The notes below the pieces were generated by a model that saw only the letters and a program-made list of their open reading frames with translations, did not search any database and had not been told where the DNA came from. Of a stretch of 64,000 nt of DNA, positions 18,944 through 28,734 are shown piece by piece. This DNA is from Pseudomonas oryzihabitans. Its GTDB lineage: Bacteria > Pseudomonadota > Gammaproteobacteria > Pseudomonadales > Pseudomonadaceae. The translations under genes were made by a program, and so were the position numbers. The stretch is taken from NCBI RefSeq assembly GCF_006384975.1, contig NZ_CP021645.1, positions 2,198,001 through 2,262,000 on the forward strand. Reading direction: 5' to 3'. Numbering within the stretch: the stretch's first letter is position 1; each line of letters opens with the position of its first letter.

Positions 18944-20542
18944 ATGCGTCCCATCCACGCCTCTTCCTTGCTGGCGGCGGCCTTGCTCGCCTCCGCGCCG
19001 CTGGCCCAGGCCGCCAGCAGCCTCGTCTATTGCTCGGAAGCCAGCCCCGCCGGTTTCGATCCGGCGCAATACACCTCGGGTACCGAGTTCGATGCCTCGG
19101 CCGAGACGGTCTTCAATCGCCTGGTGCAGTTCCAGCGTGGCGGCACCACCCTGGAGCCGGGCCTGGCGACCGGCTGGGATGTGAGTGCGGATGGCAAGAT
19201 CTACACCTTCCACCTACGCTCCGGGGTGAAGTTCCACACCACCGATTACTTCAAGCCCACGCGCGACTTCAACGCCGACGACGTGGTCTTCACCTTCCAG
19301 CGCATGCTGGACAAGAACCAGCCGTTCCGTAAGGCCTACCCCACCGAATTCCCCTACTTCACCGACATGGGGCTGGACCAGAACATCGCCCAGGTAGCCA
19401 AGGTCGACGACCAGACCGTGGTCTTCACCCTGAAGCAAGTGGATGCCGCCTTCGCCGCCGATCTGGCCATGAGCTTCGCCTCCATCCAGTCGGCCGAGTA
19501 CGCCGATCAGCTACTCAAAGAGGGCAAGCCGGAGCTGCTCAACCAGCAGCCCATCGGCACCGGCCCCTTCGTCTTCAGCCGCTACCAGAAGGATGCGGTG
19601 ATCCGCTACAAGGGCAACCGCGACTACTGGAAGCCCGAGGACGTCAAGCTCGACAACCTGATCTTCGCCATCACCCCCGACGCCGCGACCCGCCTGCAGA
19701 AGCTCAAGGCCGACGAGTGCCAGATCAGTGGCTATGCCCGCCCGGCGGACCTGGTGGAGATGAAGCGGGATCCACAGCTCAAGGTGCTGGAGCAGCCGGG
19801 CTTCAATGTCGGCTTCCTCGCCTACAACGTGCAGCATCCGCCGCTGGACAAACCCGAGGTGCGCCGCGCCCTGGACATGGCCATCAACAAGCAGGCCATC
19901 GTCGACACGGTATTCCAGGGTGCCGGTCAGGTGGCGCAGAACGTGATCCCGCCGAATCAGTGGTCCTACGACAAGCGCATCAAGGGCGCCCCCTACGATC
20001 CGGAAAAGGCCAGGGCGCTGCTCAAGCAGGCCGGGGTCAAGGACGGCACCGAGATCGCCCTCTGGGCCATGACGGTGCAGCGCGCCTCCAACCCCAACGC
20101 CCGCCAGTCGGCGCAGATGATCCAGCAGGACTGGGCCAAGGTCGGCATCAAGGCCAGGATCGTCAGCTACGAATGGGGCGAGTACATCAAGAGAGCCAAG
20201 GCCGGCGAACACGATGTGCTGACCTATGGCTGGACCGGCGACAACGGCGATCCGGACAACTGGCTGGGCGTGCTCTACGGCTGCAGCGCCATTGGCGGCA
20301 GCAACTATGCGCGCTGGTGCGACCAGGACTACGACGCTCTCATCCAGCGAGCCAAAACCAGCAATGATCGCGCCGAGCGCACCCGTCTCTATGAGCGGGC
20401 TCAGCAGATCATTCGCCAGCAAATGCCAGTGAGCCCCATGGCCCACTCGGTAGTGTCCCAGCCCATGCGCAAGGACGTGCAGGGTTTCAAGATCAACCCC
20501 TTCGGTGTCACCGGTTTCTATGGCGTAAGCCTAGACCGTTGA
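18944..20542 (+). CDS. dppA2: Dipeptide ABC transporter substrate-binding protein DppA2
   Basis: A 532-residue periplasmic binding protein, same length and architecture as the preceding gene. The signal peptide ends SAPLAQA; the mature start is SSLVYCSEASPAGFDPAQYTSG. Several long stretches are identical to DppA1, including DVVFTFQRMLDKNQPFRKAY (one change) and the EFPYFTDMGLD region, while the ligand-lobe sections differ. This points to duplication followed by specificity change. Ribosome site GGAG precedes the ATG at 18944. Confidence 0.93.
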   Translation: MRPIHASSLLAAALLASAPLAQAASSLVYCSEASPAGFDPAQYTSGTEFDASAETVFNRLVQFQRGGTTLEPGLATGWDVSADGKIYTFHLRSGVKFHTTDYFKPTRDFNADDVVFTFQRMLDKNQPFRKAYPTEFPYFTDMGLDQNIAQVAKVDDQTVVFTLKQVDAAFAADLAMSFASIQSAEYADQLLKEGKPELLNQQPIGTGPFVFSRYQKDAVIRYKGNRDYWKPEDVKLDNLIFAITPDAATRLQKLKADECQISGYARPADLVEMKRDPQLKVLEQPGFNVGFLAYNVQHPPLDKPEVRRALDMAINKQAIVDTVFQGAGQVAQNVIPPNQWSYDKRIKGAPYDPEKARALLKQAGVKDGTEIALWAMTVQRASNPNARQSAQMIQQDWAKVGIKARIVSYEWGEYIKRAKAGEHDVLTYGWTGDNGDPDNWLGVLYGCSAIGGSNYARWCDQDYDALIQRAKTSNDRAERTRLYERAQQIIRQQMPVSPMAHSVVSQPMRKDVQGFKINPFGVTGFYGVSLDR

Positions 20543-20550
20543 TCCTTTCC

Positions 20551-20566
20551 GGCCCCTGGGCCTTTT
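20551..20566 (+). terminator. Short hairpin with T-tract between dppA2 and dppA3
   Basis: GGCC-N4-to-6-GGCC stem followed by TTTT, eight bases after the dppA2 stop and 16 before the dppA3 start. Too short for a strong terminator; read-through into dppA3 is likely. Confidence 0.4.
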
Positions 20567-20581
20567 ACGAGGAGAATTTTC

Positions 20582-22174
20582 GTGTCCAAACCACTATTCT
20601 CGCTGTCTCTTGCTGCCCTGCTCTGCCTTACCGCCAACGCCGCCCTGGCCCGCCCTCTGGTGGTCTGCACCGAGGCCAACCCGGAAGGCTTCGATCCCGG
20701 GCGCTATACCTCGGGCTACACCTTCAACGCCTCGGCCACGCCGCTATACAACCGCCTGGTGGAATTCAAGCAGGGCAGCGCTGAAATCGAGCCGGGCTTG
20801 GCGCAGAGCTGGGAGGTCTCCCCCGATGGCCTGCAGTACACCTTCACCCTGCGCACGGGCGTGAAATTCCACACCACGCCCTATTTCAAGCCGACCCGCG
20901 ACCTCAATGCCGACGACGTGGTGTTCAGCTTCGAACGCATGCTGGACAAGAACAACCCCTGGTACAACCTCTCCCCTAGTGGCTATCCCTATGCCGCGGC
21001 CATGGAGATGGGCAGCCTGATCAAGTCCATCGACAAGATCGACGATCAGCACGTGCGCTTCACCCTGAACCAGCCCGAGGCGCCCTTCCTCGCCGACCTG
21101 GCGATGCCCTTCGGCTCCATCCTCTCCAAGGAGTACGCCGATAGCCTGCTGGCGAGCAAGAAGACTGAAGACATCAACCAGAAGCCCATCGGCACCGGCC
21201 CCTTCGTCTTCGAGCGCTATGCCAAGGACTCGATGACCCGCTACAAGGTCAATCCCGATTATTTTGGCGCCAAGCCCAAGCTGGACGGCCTGGTACTGGC
21301 GGTGACCCTGGACCCCAATGTGCGTATCCAGCGGGTGCGCAACAACGAATGCCAGATTGGCCTGACGATCAAGCCCCAGGACGCGGCGATGCTGCGCCAG
21401 GACAAGAGCGTCAAGCTGGCCCAAGTGGAAAGCCAGACCACCTCCTACCTGGCCATCAACACCAAGCACAAGCCACTGAACGACGTGCGGGTGCGCCAGG
21501 CCATCGCCATGGCCTTCGACCAGCAGAACTACTTGAAGACGGTGTTCGGCGAAGGCGGCGCCAAGCCGGCCGTGAATCCCTATCCCTCCTCGCTGCTGGG
21601 CTATGCCAAGGACATCAAGCCCTGGCCCCACGACCTGGAAAAAGCCAAGGAATTGCTCAAGGAAGCTGGTTACCCCAACGGTTTTACCCTCAAGTACTAC
21701 ATCAGCACCGGCAGCGGCCCGGGTGGCAGTCCGGCCCTGGTGGCTCAACTGATCCAGGGCGACCTGGCCAAGATCGGCATCAAGGCCGAGATCACCCAGT
21801 TCGAGTGGGGCGAGTTCGTCAAGCGCACCAAGGCCGGCGAGCATGATCTGATGATGATGAGCTGGACCGGCGACAACGGTGATCCGGACAATTTCCTCAC
21901 CAATAACCTGAGCTGCGCCGCGGCGCAAAGCGGTGACAACCGCTCGTTCTGGTGCGACAAGGCCTTCAATGACGACATCGAGAAGGCCAAGCGCATCAAC
22001 GATCCGGCCCAGCGCGCCGCCCTCTACGAACAGGCCCAGCAGATCTTCCACCAGCAGATGCCCTGGATTCCGCTGGCCCATCCGCTGTTCACCGACGTCC
22101 TGCAACCCAAGGTGCAGGGCTATGTCCAGAGCCCCCTGGGGGTCTACGACTTCTCCACGGTGACCCTCAACTGA
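20582..22174 (+). CDS. dppA3: Dipeptide ABC transporter substrate-binding protein DppA3
   Basis: A 530-residue periplasmic cluster-C binding protein starting at GTG with GAGGAG seven bases upstream. The signal peptide ends NAALA, and the mature start is [22 protein letters not shown]. It shares the overall fold with the two upstream copies but is clearly more diverged, with insertions such as [19 protein letters not shown]. In PAO1 the corresponding third copy follows a regulator and a metallopeptidase; neither is present here. Confidence 0.9.
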   Translation: MSKPLFSLSLAALLCLTANAALARPLVVCTEANPEGFDPGRYTSGYTFNASATPLYNRLVEFKQGSAEIEPGLAQSWEVSPDGLQYTFTLRTGVKFHTTPYFKPTRDLNADDVVFSFERMLDKNNPWYNLSPSGYPYAAAMEMGSLIKSIDKIDDQHVRFTLNQPEAPFLADLAMPFGSILSKEYADSLLASKKTEDINQKPIGTGPFVFERYAKDSMTRYKVNPDYFGAKPKLDGLVLAVTLDPNVRIQRVRNNECQIGLTIKPQDAAMLRQDKSVKLAQVESQTTSYLAINTKHKPLNDVRVRQAIAMAFDQQNYLKTVFGEGGAKPAVNPYPSSLLGYAKDIKPWPHDLEKAKELLKEAGYPNGFTLKYYISTGSGPGGSPALVAQLIQGDLAKIGIKAEITQFEWGEFVKRTKAGEHDLMMMSWTGDNGDPDNFLTNNLSCAAAQSGDNRSFWCDKAFNDDIEKAKRINDPAQRAALYEQAQQIFHQQMPWIPLAHPLFTDVLQPKVQGYVQSPLGVYDFSTVTLN

Positions 22175-22251
22175 CCGGCGCCTGACGCCAAACCGAACCG
22201 GGCCCGGGCGGGCCCGTCCCGACGCCTTACCCGTACGCGTGCCGTTTTCGG

Positions 22252-22273
22252 CGCGACGGGTTCGGCCGTCGCG
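22252..22273 (+). other. Hairpin between dppA3 and the OprD-family porin gene
   Basis: Perfect 8-bp stem CGCGACGG / CCGTCGCG with a six-base GTTCGG loop, followed by an A-rich stretch; 78 bases after the dppA3 stop. The surrounding gap also has GGGCCC repeats. It has no T-tract, so processing or attenuation rather than classic termination. Confidence 0.4.
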
Positions 22274-22320
22274 AAAAACGCCCCTACGACAGAAAAATAG
22301 CCAATCAAAGGAGCAACACC

Positions 22321-23739
22321 ATGAAGAAGATCCACCAAGGGAGCCTAGCCCTATCCCTGCTTGCCTTGGCACTGAGCGCCCAGGCTCAGTCCCCTGCCCC
22401 TCAAGACCCCAGCTATGCCAACGACGTCCAGACCGTCCCCAACGTGCAGAAGCCGGTCAAGGGCCAGGAAGGCGCCAAAGGCTTTCTCGCCGATGACAGC
22501 CTGACCCTGACCACGCGCAACTTCTTCGCCCGCGAGACCAGTTCCGATCCCATCTTCAGCTACGAGAAGAATGGCACCCGCAAACGCACCCACTCGCGCA
22601 ACACCTGGGTCCAGGCTACCGCGCTCAAGTACAGCTCCGGCTACACCCAGGGCACCGTGGGCTTCGGCCTCGACGTGGCCGGCTACCAGGCCACCAACCT
22701 GGAGCGCGGCAAGGGCCGTATCGGCGGTGGCGGCAACCGCACCCTGGCCAACGCCCAGGGTGAAGGCCATGCCGAATGGTCGAAACTGGGCATCGCCGAT
22801 GTGCGCTTGCGCGCCTCCAACACCGAGCTGAAGGTTGGCCGCTTCATGCTCGATACCCCGGTGATCAGCTATAACGACAACCGCCCCTTCCCCTCCAGCT
22901 TCGATGGCGCAGCCTTCACCAGCGACGAGTGGGATAACCTCTCGCTGCAGGGCGGTAGCTTCAACCGGGTCAGCCCGCGCACCGGCGCCGGTGACGAGCC
23001 CTGGACCACCGAGTACGGCACCCGTGAGGTGCGCGCCGATCGCCTGAGCTTCCTTGGCGGCAACTACAAGCTGCCCCAGGGCTGGGAAGTCAGCCTCTAT
23101 GGCGCTAACTTCGCAGACGTTTGGAACCAGTACTTCCTGAGCCTGACCCAGGCCGGCGGCAACCTGGACACCTTCGCCTGGAAGACGGTGGCCAACGCCT
23201 ATCGCACCCTGAACACCGGCAGCTCCAAAGCCGGCGACATCGACAACACCGCCTGGAGCCTGGCGTTCACTGGCAGCCACCAGGCCCATAGCCTGACCCT
23301 GGGCTACCAGCAGATCGACGGCAACGAGTACTTCGACTACGCCCACGAGACCGCCGCCATCTACCTGGCCAACTCCCTGGTCTCGGACTACAACGGCCCC
23401 AACGAGAAGTCGCTACAGATCCGCTATGAAACCGACTGGAGCTACTTCGGCATAGCCGGCCTGAGCACCGGTGTCTGGTACGCCAAGGGCTGGGATATCG
23501 ACGGCACCCACTACAATCCCGGCACCGGCAAGTACGCCAACTATGCTGATGTGCTGGAGCAGGATGGCGAGAAGCACCACGAGATCGGCTTGATCGGGAC
23601 TTACACGGTACCGAGCGGCGAGTTGAAGAACAGCAAATTCCGTCTATTGCTGACCGATCACACCGCCAGCCACAAACAAGCCGACGGCAACGTCAAGGAA
23701 GTGCGCCTGGTCTCCACCTTGCCGTTCAACCTGCTGTGA
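22321..23739 (+). CDS. opdP: OprD-family outer-membrane porin, OpdP-like (dipeptide)
   Basis: A 472-residue outer-membrane porin with a signal peptide ending SAQAQ. It is an 18-strand OprD-type barrel; hallmark segments are GFLADDSLTLTTRNFF at the mature N-terminus, ELKVGRFMLDTPVISYNDNR, and a final strand ending in LPFNLL. OpdP/OpdD in P. aeruginosa carries small peptides such as Gly-Glu and sits directly in the dpp cluster; the position here is the same, so peptide entry is the likely role. It has a good ribosome site (GGAG). Confidence 0.87.
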   Translation: MKKIHQGSLALSLLALALSAQAQSPAPQDPSYANDVQTVPNVQKPVKGQEGAKGFLADDSLTLTTRNFFARETSSDPIFSYEKNGTRKRTHSRNTWVQATALKYSSGYTQGTVGFGLDVAGYQATNLERGKGRIGGGGNRTLANAQGEGHAEWSKLGIADVRLRASNTELKVGRFMLDTPVISYNDNRPFPSSFDGAAFTSDEWDNLSLQGGSFNRVSPRTGAGDEPWTTEYGTREVRADRLSFLGGNYKLPQGWEVSLYGANFADVWNQYFLSLTQAGGNLDTFAWKTVANAYRTLNTGSSKAGDIDNTAWSLAFTGSHQAHSLTLGYQQIDGNEYFDYAHETAAIYLANSLVSDYNGPNEKSLQIRYETDWSYFGIAGLSTGVWYAKGWDIDGTHYNPGTGKYANYADVLEQDGEKHHEIGLIGTYTVPSGELKNSKFRLLLTDHTASHKQADGNVKEVRLVSTLPFNLL

Positions 23740-24102
23740 TGATCGAGCCCGGTAGAATTCGTCAAGCGCCGGCCATTTGGCGGGATCGCGTGGCGAACAT
23801 CGGCGAAGCCATGATTTTGTCGAGGATTTCGACCCCCATGGCAACGTGGTAACCTGCCGGGCTTCGAGTGCCGTCCCAGAGCGCTCTTCGAACCTTTCCG
23901 TAGGACCGAAGGAACCACCGTCGCAGGTGCTTCCTTCGTCCGGGGCCAGGATGGCTCCCTCAGGGATGAATCGAGACCCACAAGGTCTGAGAGCCAGAGC
24001 AAAAGCTCACACGCAGCTTTCGAGCAGGCTCTTACCCAAAAAACGCGGCCGGGCACGTACCTGCGCCGTTCTAATAAGCCTCAAGAGGAGACACCCCCTC
24101 CG
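23740..24102 (+). other. Structured non-coding gap between opdP and dppB
   Basis: A 363-base stretch with no convincing gene. It is rich in inverted repeats: a long imperfect stem at 23903-23941 (GGACCGAAGGAA paired with TTCCTTCGTCC, loop GTCGCA), plus an AGACC-CACAA-GGTCT hairpin near 23970 and AAAGCT/AGCTTT near 24001. In PAO1 a further dppA gene (dppA4) occupies this place. The region could hold a promoter plus leader for dppBCDF, or a small RNA. An AGGAG site sits before the dppB ATG. Confidence 0.45.
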
Positions 24103-25113
24103 ATGCTCGCCTTCATCGCCCGTCGCTTCGGGCTGCTGATCCCGACGTTCTTCGGCGTCACCCTGCTGACCTTCGCCCTGATCCGCCTGATTCCCGGCGA
24201 TCCGGTGGAAGTCATGATGGGCGAACGCCGCGTCGATCCGCAGATGCACGCCGAAGCCATGCACCGCCTGGGCCTCGACAAGCCCCTGTACCAGCAGTAT
24301 TTCGACTACATCGGCAACCTCGCCCACGGCGACCTCGGCGAATCCTTGCGCAGCCGTGTCGGCGTCTGGGACGAATTCACTACCCTGTTCCCCGCCACCT
24401 TCGAACTGACCGTGTCGGCCATGCTGTTCGCCACCGTGTTCGGTGTGCTGGCCGGCATCATCGCCGCGCTCAGGCGCGGGTCCGTCGTCGACCACGGAGT
24501 GATGGGCGTCGCCCTCACCGGCTACTCCATGCCGATCTTCTGGTGGGGCCTGCTGCTGATCATGCTGTTCTCGGTAAAGCTCGGCTGGACCCCGGTCTCG
24601 GGTCGCCTGGACCTGCTCTACGATATCCCGCCGCGTACCGGCTTCATGCTCATCGACACCCTACTCTCCGACGAGCCCGGCGCCTTCCTCGATGCGCTCA
24701 AGCACCTGATCCTGCCGGCCATCGTGGTGGGTACCATCCCCCTGGCGGTGATCGCCCGCATGACCCGCTCGGCCATGCTCGAGGTCTTGCGCGAAGACTA
24801 CGTGCGTACCGCCCGGGCCAAAGGCCTGTCGCCGGCGCGGGTGGTCTTCGTCCATGCCCTGCGCAATGCCCTGATCCCGGTGATCACGGTCCTCGGCCTG
24901 CAGGTGGGCAGCCTGCTCTCTGGCGCGGTGCTGACCGAGACCATCTTTTCCTGGCCCGGCATCGGCAAGTGGCTGATCGAGGCCATCGGCGCCCGGGACT
25001 ACCCGGTGGTGCAGAACGGCATCCTGTTGATCGCCACCCTGGTCATCCTGGTCAACTTCGTCGTGGACATCCTCTACGGCCTGATCAATCCGCGCATCCG
25101 CCACCAGCGTTGA
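24103..25113 (+). CDS. dppB: Dipeptide ABC transporter permease DppB
   Basis: A 336-residue inner-membrane permease with an N-terminal helix (MLAFIARRFGLLIPTFFGVTLLTFALIRLIPGDPVEV) typical of OppB/DppB, a periplasmic region, then five more helices. The EAA loop that docks to the ATPase reads DYVRTARAKGLSPARVVFVHALRNAL near residue 230. It pairs with DppC to form the peptide channel. Confidence 0.95.
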   Translation: MLAFIARRFGLLIPTFFGVTLLTFALIRLIPGDPVEVMMGERRVDPQMHAEAMHRLGLDKPLYQQYFDYIGNLAHGDLGESLRSRVGVWDEFTTLFPATFELTVSAMLFATVFGVLAGIIAALRRGSVVDHGVMGVALTGYSMPIFWWGLLLIMLFSVKLGWTPVSGRLDLLYDIPPRTGFMLIDTLLSDEPGAFLDALKHLILPAIVVGTIPLAVIARMTRSAMLEVLREDYVRTARAKGLSPARVVFVHALRNALIPVITVLGLQVGSLLSGAVLTETIFSWPGIGKWLIEAIGARDYPVVQNGILLIATLVILVNFVVDILYGLINPRIRHQR

Positions 25114-25135
25114 TGCGCCCGCACGGACAGAGCCT

Positions 25136-26047
25136 ATGACAACGGTAAACACTCCGGCCGCTCAAGACCCGAGCGCCCTCTATCCCTCCCCTTTCAAGGA
25201 ATTCTGGCAGGCCTTCGCCCACAACAAAGGCGCCCTCGGTGGGCTGATCTTCATGGTCATCGTGATCTCCTGCGCGCTCCTGGCGCCCTGGGTCGCGCCC
25301 CATGCGCCGAGCGAGCAGTTCCGCGACTTCATGCTCAACCCGCCGATGTGGCTGGCCGGTGGCCAGGCGCAATTCCCGCTGGGCACCGACGAGTTGGGCC
25401 GCGACATCCTCAGCCGGCTGATCTATGGCGCCCGGTTGTCGCTGCTGATCGGCCTGGCCTCGGTGGTGGTCTCGCTGATCCCCGGCATCCTGCTCGGGTT
25501 GATCGCCGGCTTCTCGCCCAATCGCGCGGGTCCGGTGATCATGCGCCTGATGGACATCATGCTGGCGCTGCCCTCGCTGCTGCTGGCGGTGGCCATCGTC
25601 GCCATCCTCGGCCCAGGCCTGACCAACACCGTGGTGGCCATCGCCATCGTCTCGCTGCCCTCCTATGTGCGCCTGACCCGCGCCGCGGTGATGGGTGAAC
25701 TGCATCGCGACTACGTCACGGCCTCGCGGCTGGCCGGCGCCGGCACCCTGCGCCTGATGTTCGTCAGCGTGCTGCCCAACTGCATGGCGCCCCTGATCGT
25801 CCAGGCCACCCTGAGCTTTTCCTCGGCGATCCTCGATGCCGCCGCCCTGGGCTTCCTCGGCCTCGGCGTCCAGCCGCCCACCCCCGAGTGGGGCACCATG
25901 CTGGCCTCGGCCCGCGACTACATCGAGCGCGCCTGGTGGGTGGTGACCCTGCCGGGTCTCGCCATCCTCTTCACCGTGCTGGCCATCAACCTGATGGGCG
26001 ACGGCCTGCGCGATGCCCTCGATCCGCGTCTGAAGGTGCAGTCATGA
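25136..26047 (+). CDS. dppC: Dipeptide ABC transporter permease DppC
   Basis: A 303-residue inner-membrane permease, second half of the channel. It has the OppC-type N-terminal helix ([20 protein letters not shown]), then [22 protein letters not shown], and the EAA loop [24 protein letters not shown] near residue 195. The stop overlaps the ATG of dppD (ATGA), showing coupled translation. Confidence 0.95.
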   Translation: MTTVNTPAAQDPSALYPSPFKEFWQAFAHNKGALGGLIFMVIVISCALLAPWVAPHAPSEQFRDFMLNPPMWLAGGQAQFPLGTDELGRDILSRLIYGARLSLLIGLASVVVSLIPGILLGLIAGFSPNRAGPVIMRLMDIMLALPSLLLAVAIVAILGPGLTNTVVAIAIVSLPSYVRLTRAAVMGELHRDYVTASRLAGAGTLRLMFVSVLPNCMAPLIVQATLSFSSAILDAAALGFLGLGVQPPTPEWGTMLASARDYIERAWWVVTLPGLAILFTVLAINLMGDGLRDALDPRLKVQS

Positions 26048-27075
26048 GCCTCCTCGAAATCCAGAACCTCTCGGTGCGCTTCGGCGGCGCCGACGCCCCG
26101 CCGGTGGTGGAAGGCCTCGATCTCACCGTGGATCAGGGCGAGATCGTCGCCATCGTCGGTGAGTCCGGCTCCGGCAAGTCGGTGACCATGATGGCCGTGA
26201 TGGGCCTGATCGATCACCCCGGCCGCATCACCGCCGACCGCCTGCACTTCGACGGCCAGGACCTGCTCAGCCTCAAGGGTAGCCATCGTCGGCACCTGAT
26301 CGGCAAGGAGCTGTCGATGGTCTTCCAGGACCCGATGACGGCGCTCAATCCCAGCTACACCGTGGGCTTCCAGATCGAGGAGGTGCTGCGCCAACACCTG
26401 GGCCTCAAGGGCCGCGCCGCCCGCCAGCGCGCCGTGGAATTGCTGGAGAAGGTCGAGATCCCGGCCGCCGCCAGCCGCCTGAGTGCCTATCCGCACCAGC
26501 TCTCGGGGGGCATGAGCCAGCGCGTGGCCATCGCCATGGCCATCGCCGCCGAACCGCGCCTGCTGATCGCCGATGAACCCACCACCGCCCTGGACGTGAC
26601 CATCCAGGCGCAGATCATGGAACTGCTGGTCAACCTGCAACGCGACGAGGGCATGGGGCTGATCCTCATCACCCACGACCTCGCCGTGGTGGCCGAGACC
26701 GCCCAGCGCGTGGTGGTGATGTATGCCGGGCAAGCGGTGGAGAAAGGCGTGGTGCCGACCCTGTTCGACGCCCCCGCCCATCCCTATACCGAAGCCCTGC
26801 TGGCGGCCATTCCCGAGCACAGCCAGACGGACCGCCTGCACACCCTGCCGGGCATCGTCCCCGGCCGCTACGACCGTCCCACCGGTTGCCTGCTCAGCCC
26901 GCGCTGCCCCTATGTGCAGCCACGCTGCGCGGAACGCCCGGCGCTGGAGCCCTATGACCGCGGCGCGGTGCGCTGCTTCTTCCCGCGCAATGTAGCCCCG
27001 GGCGAGGCGCCCGAGGTACTGCCCGAACATCAACGACCCAGCCAGTTGCCGGAGGATCGCCATGGCGCCGTCTGA
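26044..27075 (+). CDS. dppD: Dipeptide ABC transporter ATP-binding protein DppD
   Basis: A 343-residue cytoplasmic ATPase. Walker A is [11 protein letters not shown] near residue 40, signature [16 protein letters not shown] near 155, Walker [13 protein letters not shown], and the switch His is in [12 protein letters not shown]. The C-terminal oligopeptide/dipeptide domain carries a Cys-rich section ([20 protein letters not shown]) found in this subfamily. ATG 26044 chosen because it overlaps the dppC stop and matches the family start [13 protein letters not shown]. Its end overlaps the start of dppF by 14 bases. Confidence 0.95.
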   Translation: MSLLEIQNLSVRFGGADAPPVVEGLDLTVDQGEIVAIVGESGSGKSVTMMAVMGLIDHPGRITADRLHFDGQDLLSLKGSHRRHLIGKELSMVFQDPMTALNPSYTVGFQIEEVLRQHLGLKGRAARQRAVELLEKVEIPAAASRLSAYPHQLSGGMSQRVAIAMAIAAEPRLLIADEPTTALDVTIQAQIMELLVNLQRDEGMGLILITHDLAVVAETAQRVVVMYAGQAVEKGVVPTLFDAPAHPYTEALLAAIPEHSQTDRLHTLPGIVPGRYDRPTGCLLSPRCPYVQPRCAERPALEPYDRGAVRCFFPRNVAPGEAPEVLPEHQRPSQLPEDRHGAV

Positions 27076-28087
27076 AGCCACCGTCCTCGCTAGTCCCGCT
27101 ACCCAGGGGCAGGCGTCCGAGCGCCTCGTGCTCGAAGCCAAGAACCTGACCCAGCACTACCACCTCTCCCGCGGCCTGTTCAAGGACAGCGCCACGGTCA
27201 AGGCGCTCAACGGCGTCTCCTTCGACCTCCAGGCCGGGCGTACCCTGGCCGTGGTGGGCGAGTCCGGTTGTGGCAAGTCCACCCTGGCGCGTTCCCTGAC
27301 CCTGATCGAGCAGCCCACCGCCGGCAGCCTGGTCATCGGCGGCCAGGACGTCGCCCAGGCCGATGCCGCCCGCCGCAAGGAGCTGCGCCGCGAGGTGCAG
27401 ATGGTGTTCCAGAATCCTTACGCCTCGCTCAACCCGCGGCGCAAGATCGGCGACCAACTGGCCGAGCCGCTGCAGATCAACACCGATCTCTCCCGCAGCG
27501 AAAGGCGCGAGAAGGTGCAGGCGATGATGCAGCAGGTCGGTCTGCGACCCGAGCATTACCAGCGCTATCCGCACATGTTCTCCGGTGGCCAGCGCCAGCG
27601 CATCGCCGTGGCCCGCGCCATGATGCTGCAGCCCAAGGTGCTGGTGGCGGACGAGCCGACCTCGGCGCTGGACGTATCCATCCAGGCGCAGGTGCTCAAC
27701 CTGTTCATGGACCTGCAGCAGCAGTACCACACGGCCTATGTGTTCATCTCCCACAACCTCTCGGTGGTGCGCCACATCGCCGACGAGGTGATGGTGATGT
27801 ACCTCGGCTGCATTGTGGAGAAGACCAGTCGCGACCTGCTGTTCGAACGGCCGCTGCATCCCTACACCCAGATGCTGCTGTCGGCCACCCCGAGCCTGCA
27901 CCCGGACCCGAGCAAGCCGCGCATCCGCATCCAGGGCGAACTGCCCAACCCGCTGGACCCGCCACCCGGTTGCGTCTTCCACCGTCGCTGCCCCTATGCG
28001 ACGGAGAAGTGCAAGACCGAGGTACCGGTCCTGCGCAATGTGGAAGCCCGCCAGGTGGCCTGCCACTATGCGGAGAATTTTCTCTAG
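27062..28087 (+). CDS. dppF: Dipeptide ABC transporter ATP-binding protein DppF
   Basis: A 341-residue ATPase, partner of DppD. Walker [15 protein letters not shown], signature [16 protein letters not shown], Walker [13 protein letters not shown], switch His in [12 protein letters not shown]. The Q-loop region [19 protein letters not shown] is diagnostic of DppF/OppF. The C-terminal Cys-containing tail ([17 protein letters not shown]) is present. It is the last gene of the dpp cluster; a palindromic repeat follows. Confidence 0.95.
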   Translation: MAPSEATVLASPATQGQASERLVLEAKNLTQHYHLSRGLFKDSATVKALNGVSFDLQAGRTLAVVGESGCGKSTLARSLTLIEQPTAGSLVIGGQDVAQADAARRKELRREVQMVFQNPYASLNPRRKIGDQLAEPLQINTDLSRSERREKVQAMMQQVGLRPEHYQRYPHMFSGGQRQRIAVARAMMLQPKVLVADEPTSALDVSIQAQVLNLFMDLQQQYHTAYVFISHNLSVVRHIADEVMVMYLGCIVEKTSRDLLFERPLHPYTQMLLSATPSLHPDPSKPRIRIQGELPNPLDPPPGCVFHRRCPYATEKCKTEVPVLRNVEARQVACHYAENFL

Positions 28088-28101
28088 GACGCAGACCCGT
28101 C

Positions 28102-28175
28102 GGGCTTCGCTAACGCTCAACCCAACCTACGAACGCCCCGTAGGTTGGGTTGAGACGGCTCTATCGTCGAAGCCC
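28102..28175. repeat. Dispersed palindromic repeat, full copy 1
   Basis: Two nested inverted repeats: an outer GGGCTTCG (28102) with CGAAGCCC (28168), and an inner perfect 15-bp pair CTCAACCCAACCTAC (28116-28130) with GTAGGTTGGGTTGAG (28140-28154), loop nine bases. It lies 14 bases after dppF. A second full copy of the same layout lies at 30834. Such elements occur widely in Pseudomonas intergenic DNA. Confidence 0.85.
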
Positions 28176-28207
28176 AACACGTACCCTGGCTATAGGTTTC
28201 CAGCCCC

Positions 28208-28630
28208 ATGCTCATCCGCCCTTTCCAGCCCAGCGATACCGAGGCCGTGGTCAGCCTCTGGCACGTCTGCGACCTGACCCGCCCCTGGAACGACCCCTAC
28301 CGCGACATCGAGCGCAAGCTGGCCGAGCAACCGGAGCTGTTCCTGGTGGGCGAGGTGGACGGCACCCTCATGGCCAGTGCCATGGTCGGCAATGACGGCC
28401 ATCGTGGCTGGCTCTACTACCTGGCGGTGGCGCCGGAGCACCGTCGCCGGGGCCATGCCCGGCGCCTGGTGGAAACCGCCGAACGCCTGCTGATCGAGCG
28501 GGGCTGCCCCAAGCTGCACCTGATGGTGCGCCGGGAAAACACAGCGGTGCATGGCTTCTACGCGGCCCTGGGCTACGCCGAGGTGGAGGCCGTCACCCTG
28601 GGCAAGCGGCTGATCGCCGACGATCACTGA
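28208..28630 (+). CDS. GNAT-family acetyltransferase (YpeA-like)
   Basis: A 140-residue single-domain N-acetyltransferase. The acetyl-CoA loop is LAVAPEHRRRGHARRLVETAERLL (Q/RxxGxG/A type) at about 78-100, preceded by the beta-4 strand GWLYYLAVAP; the C-terminal section ENTAVHGFYAALGYAEVEAVTLGKRL is typical of YpeA. The acceptor substrate is not predictable. It stands alone between two repeat elements. Confidence 0.85.
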   Translation: MLIRPFQPSDTEAVVSLWHVCDLTRPWNDPYRDIERKLAEQPELFLVGEVDGTLMASAMVGNDGHRGWLYYLAVAPEHRRRGHARRLVETAERLLIERGCPKLHLMVRRENTAVHGFYAALGYAEVEAVTLGKRLIADDH

Positions 28631-28708
28631 TTGCTGCCCGGGCGGTGGCCAAGGCGGCAGTTCTCCCCGCTTAACCTTTGCCAATCGGAAATCCGTTACC
28701 GGGGCGCT

Positions 28709-28734
28709 CCCTCACCCCAACCCTCTCCCAAAGG
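28709..28734. repeat. REP-like element interrupted by IS481, left part
   Basis: CCCTCACCCCAACCCTCTCCC followed by AAAGG, the left half of a REP-like palindrome. The right half (GGGAAAGGGGG) is at 30020-30030 beyond the insertion element. The last six bases, CAAAGG (28729-28734), are the left copy of the target duplication. Confidence 0.8.

Noticed and set aside
17275..20542. Near-identical stretches in dppA1 and dppA2 considered as an assembly duplication
   Set aside because: The copies differ throughout in signal peptides and ligand-lobe residues, have different flanking hairpins, and the tandem arrangement is known in PAO1.
23777..24139. 120-codon ORF in the opdP-dppB gap
   Set aside because: No ribosome site, unusual composition, overlaps the start of dppB, no recognisable domain.
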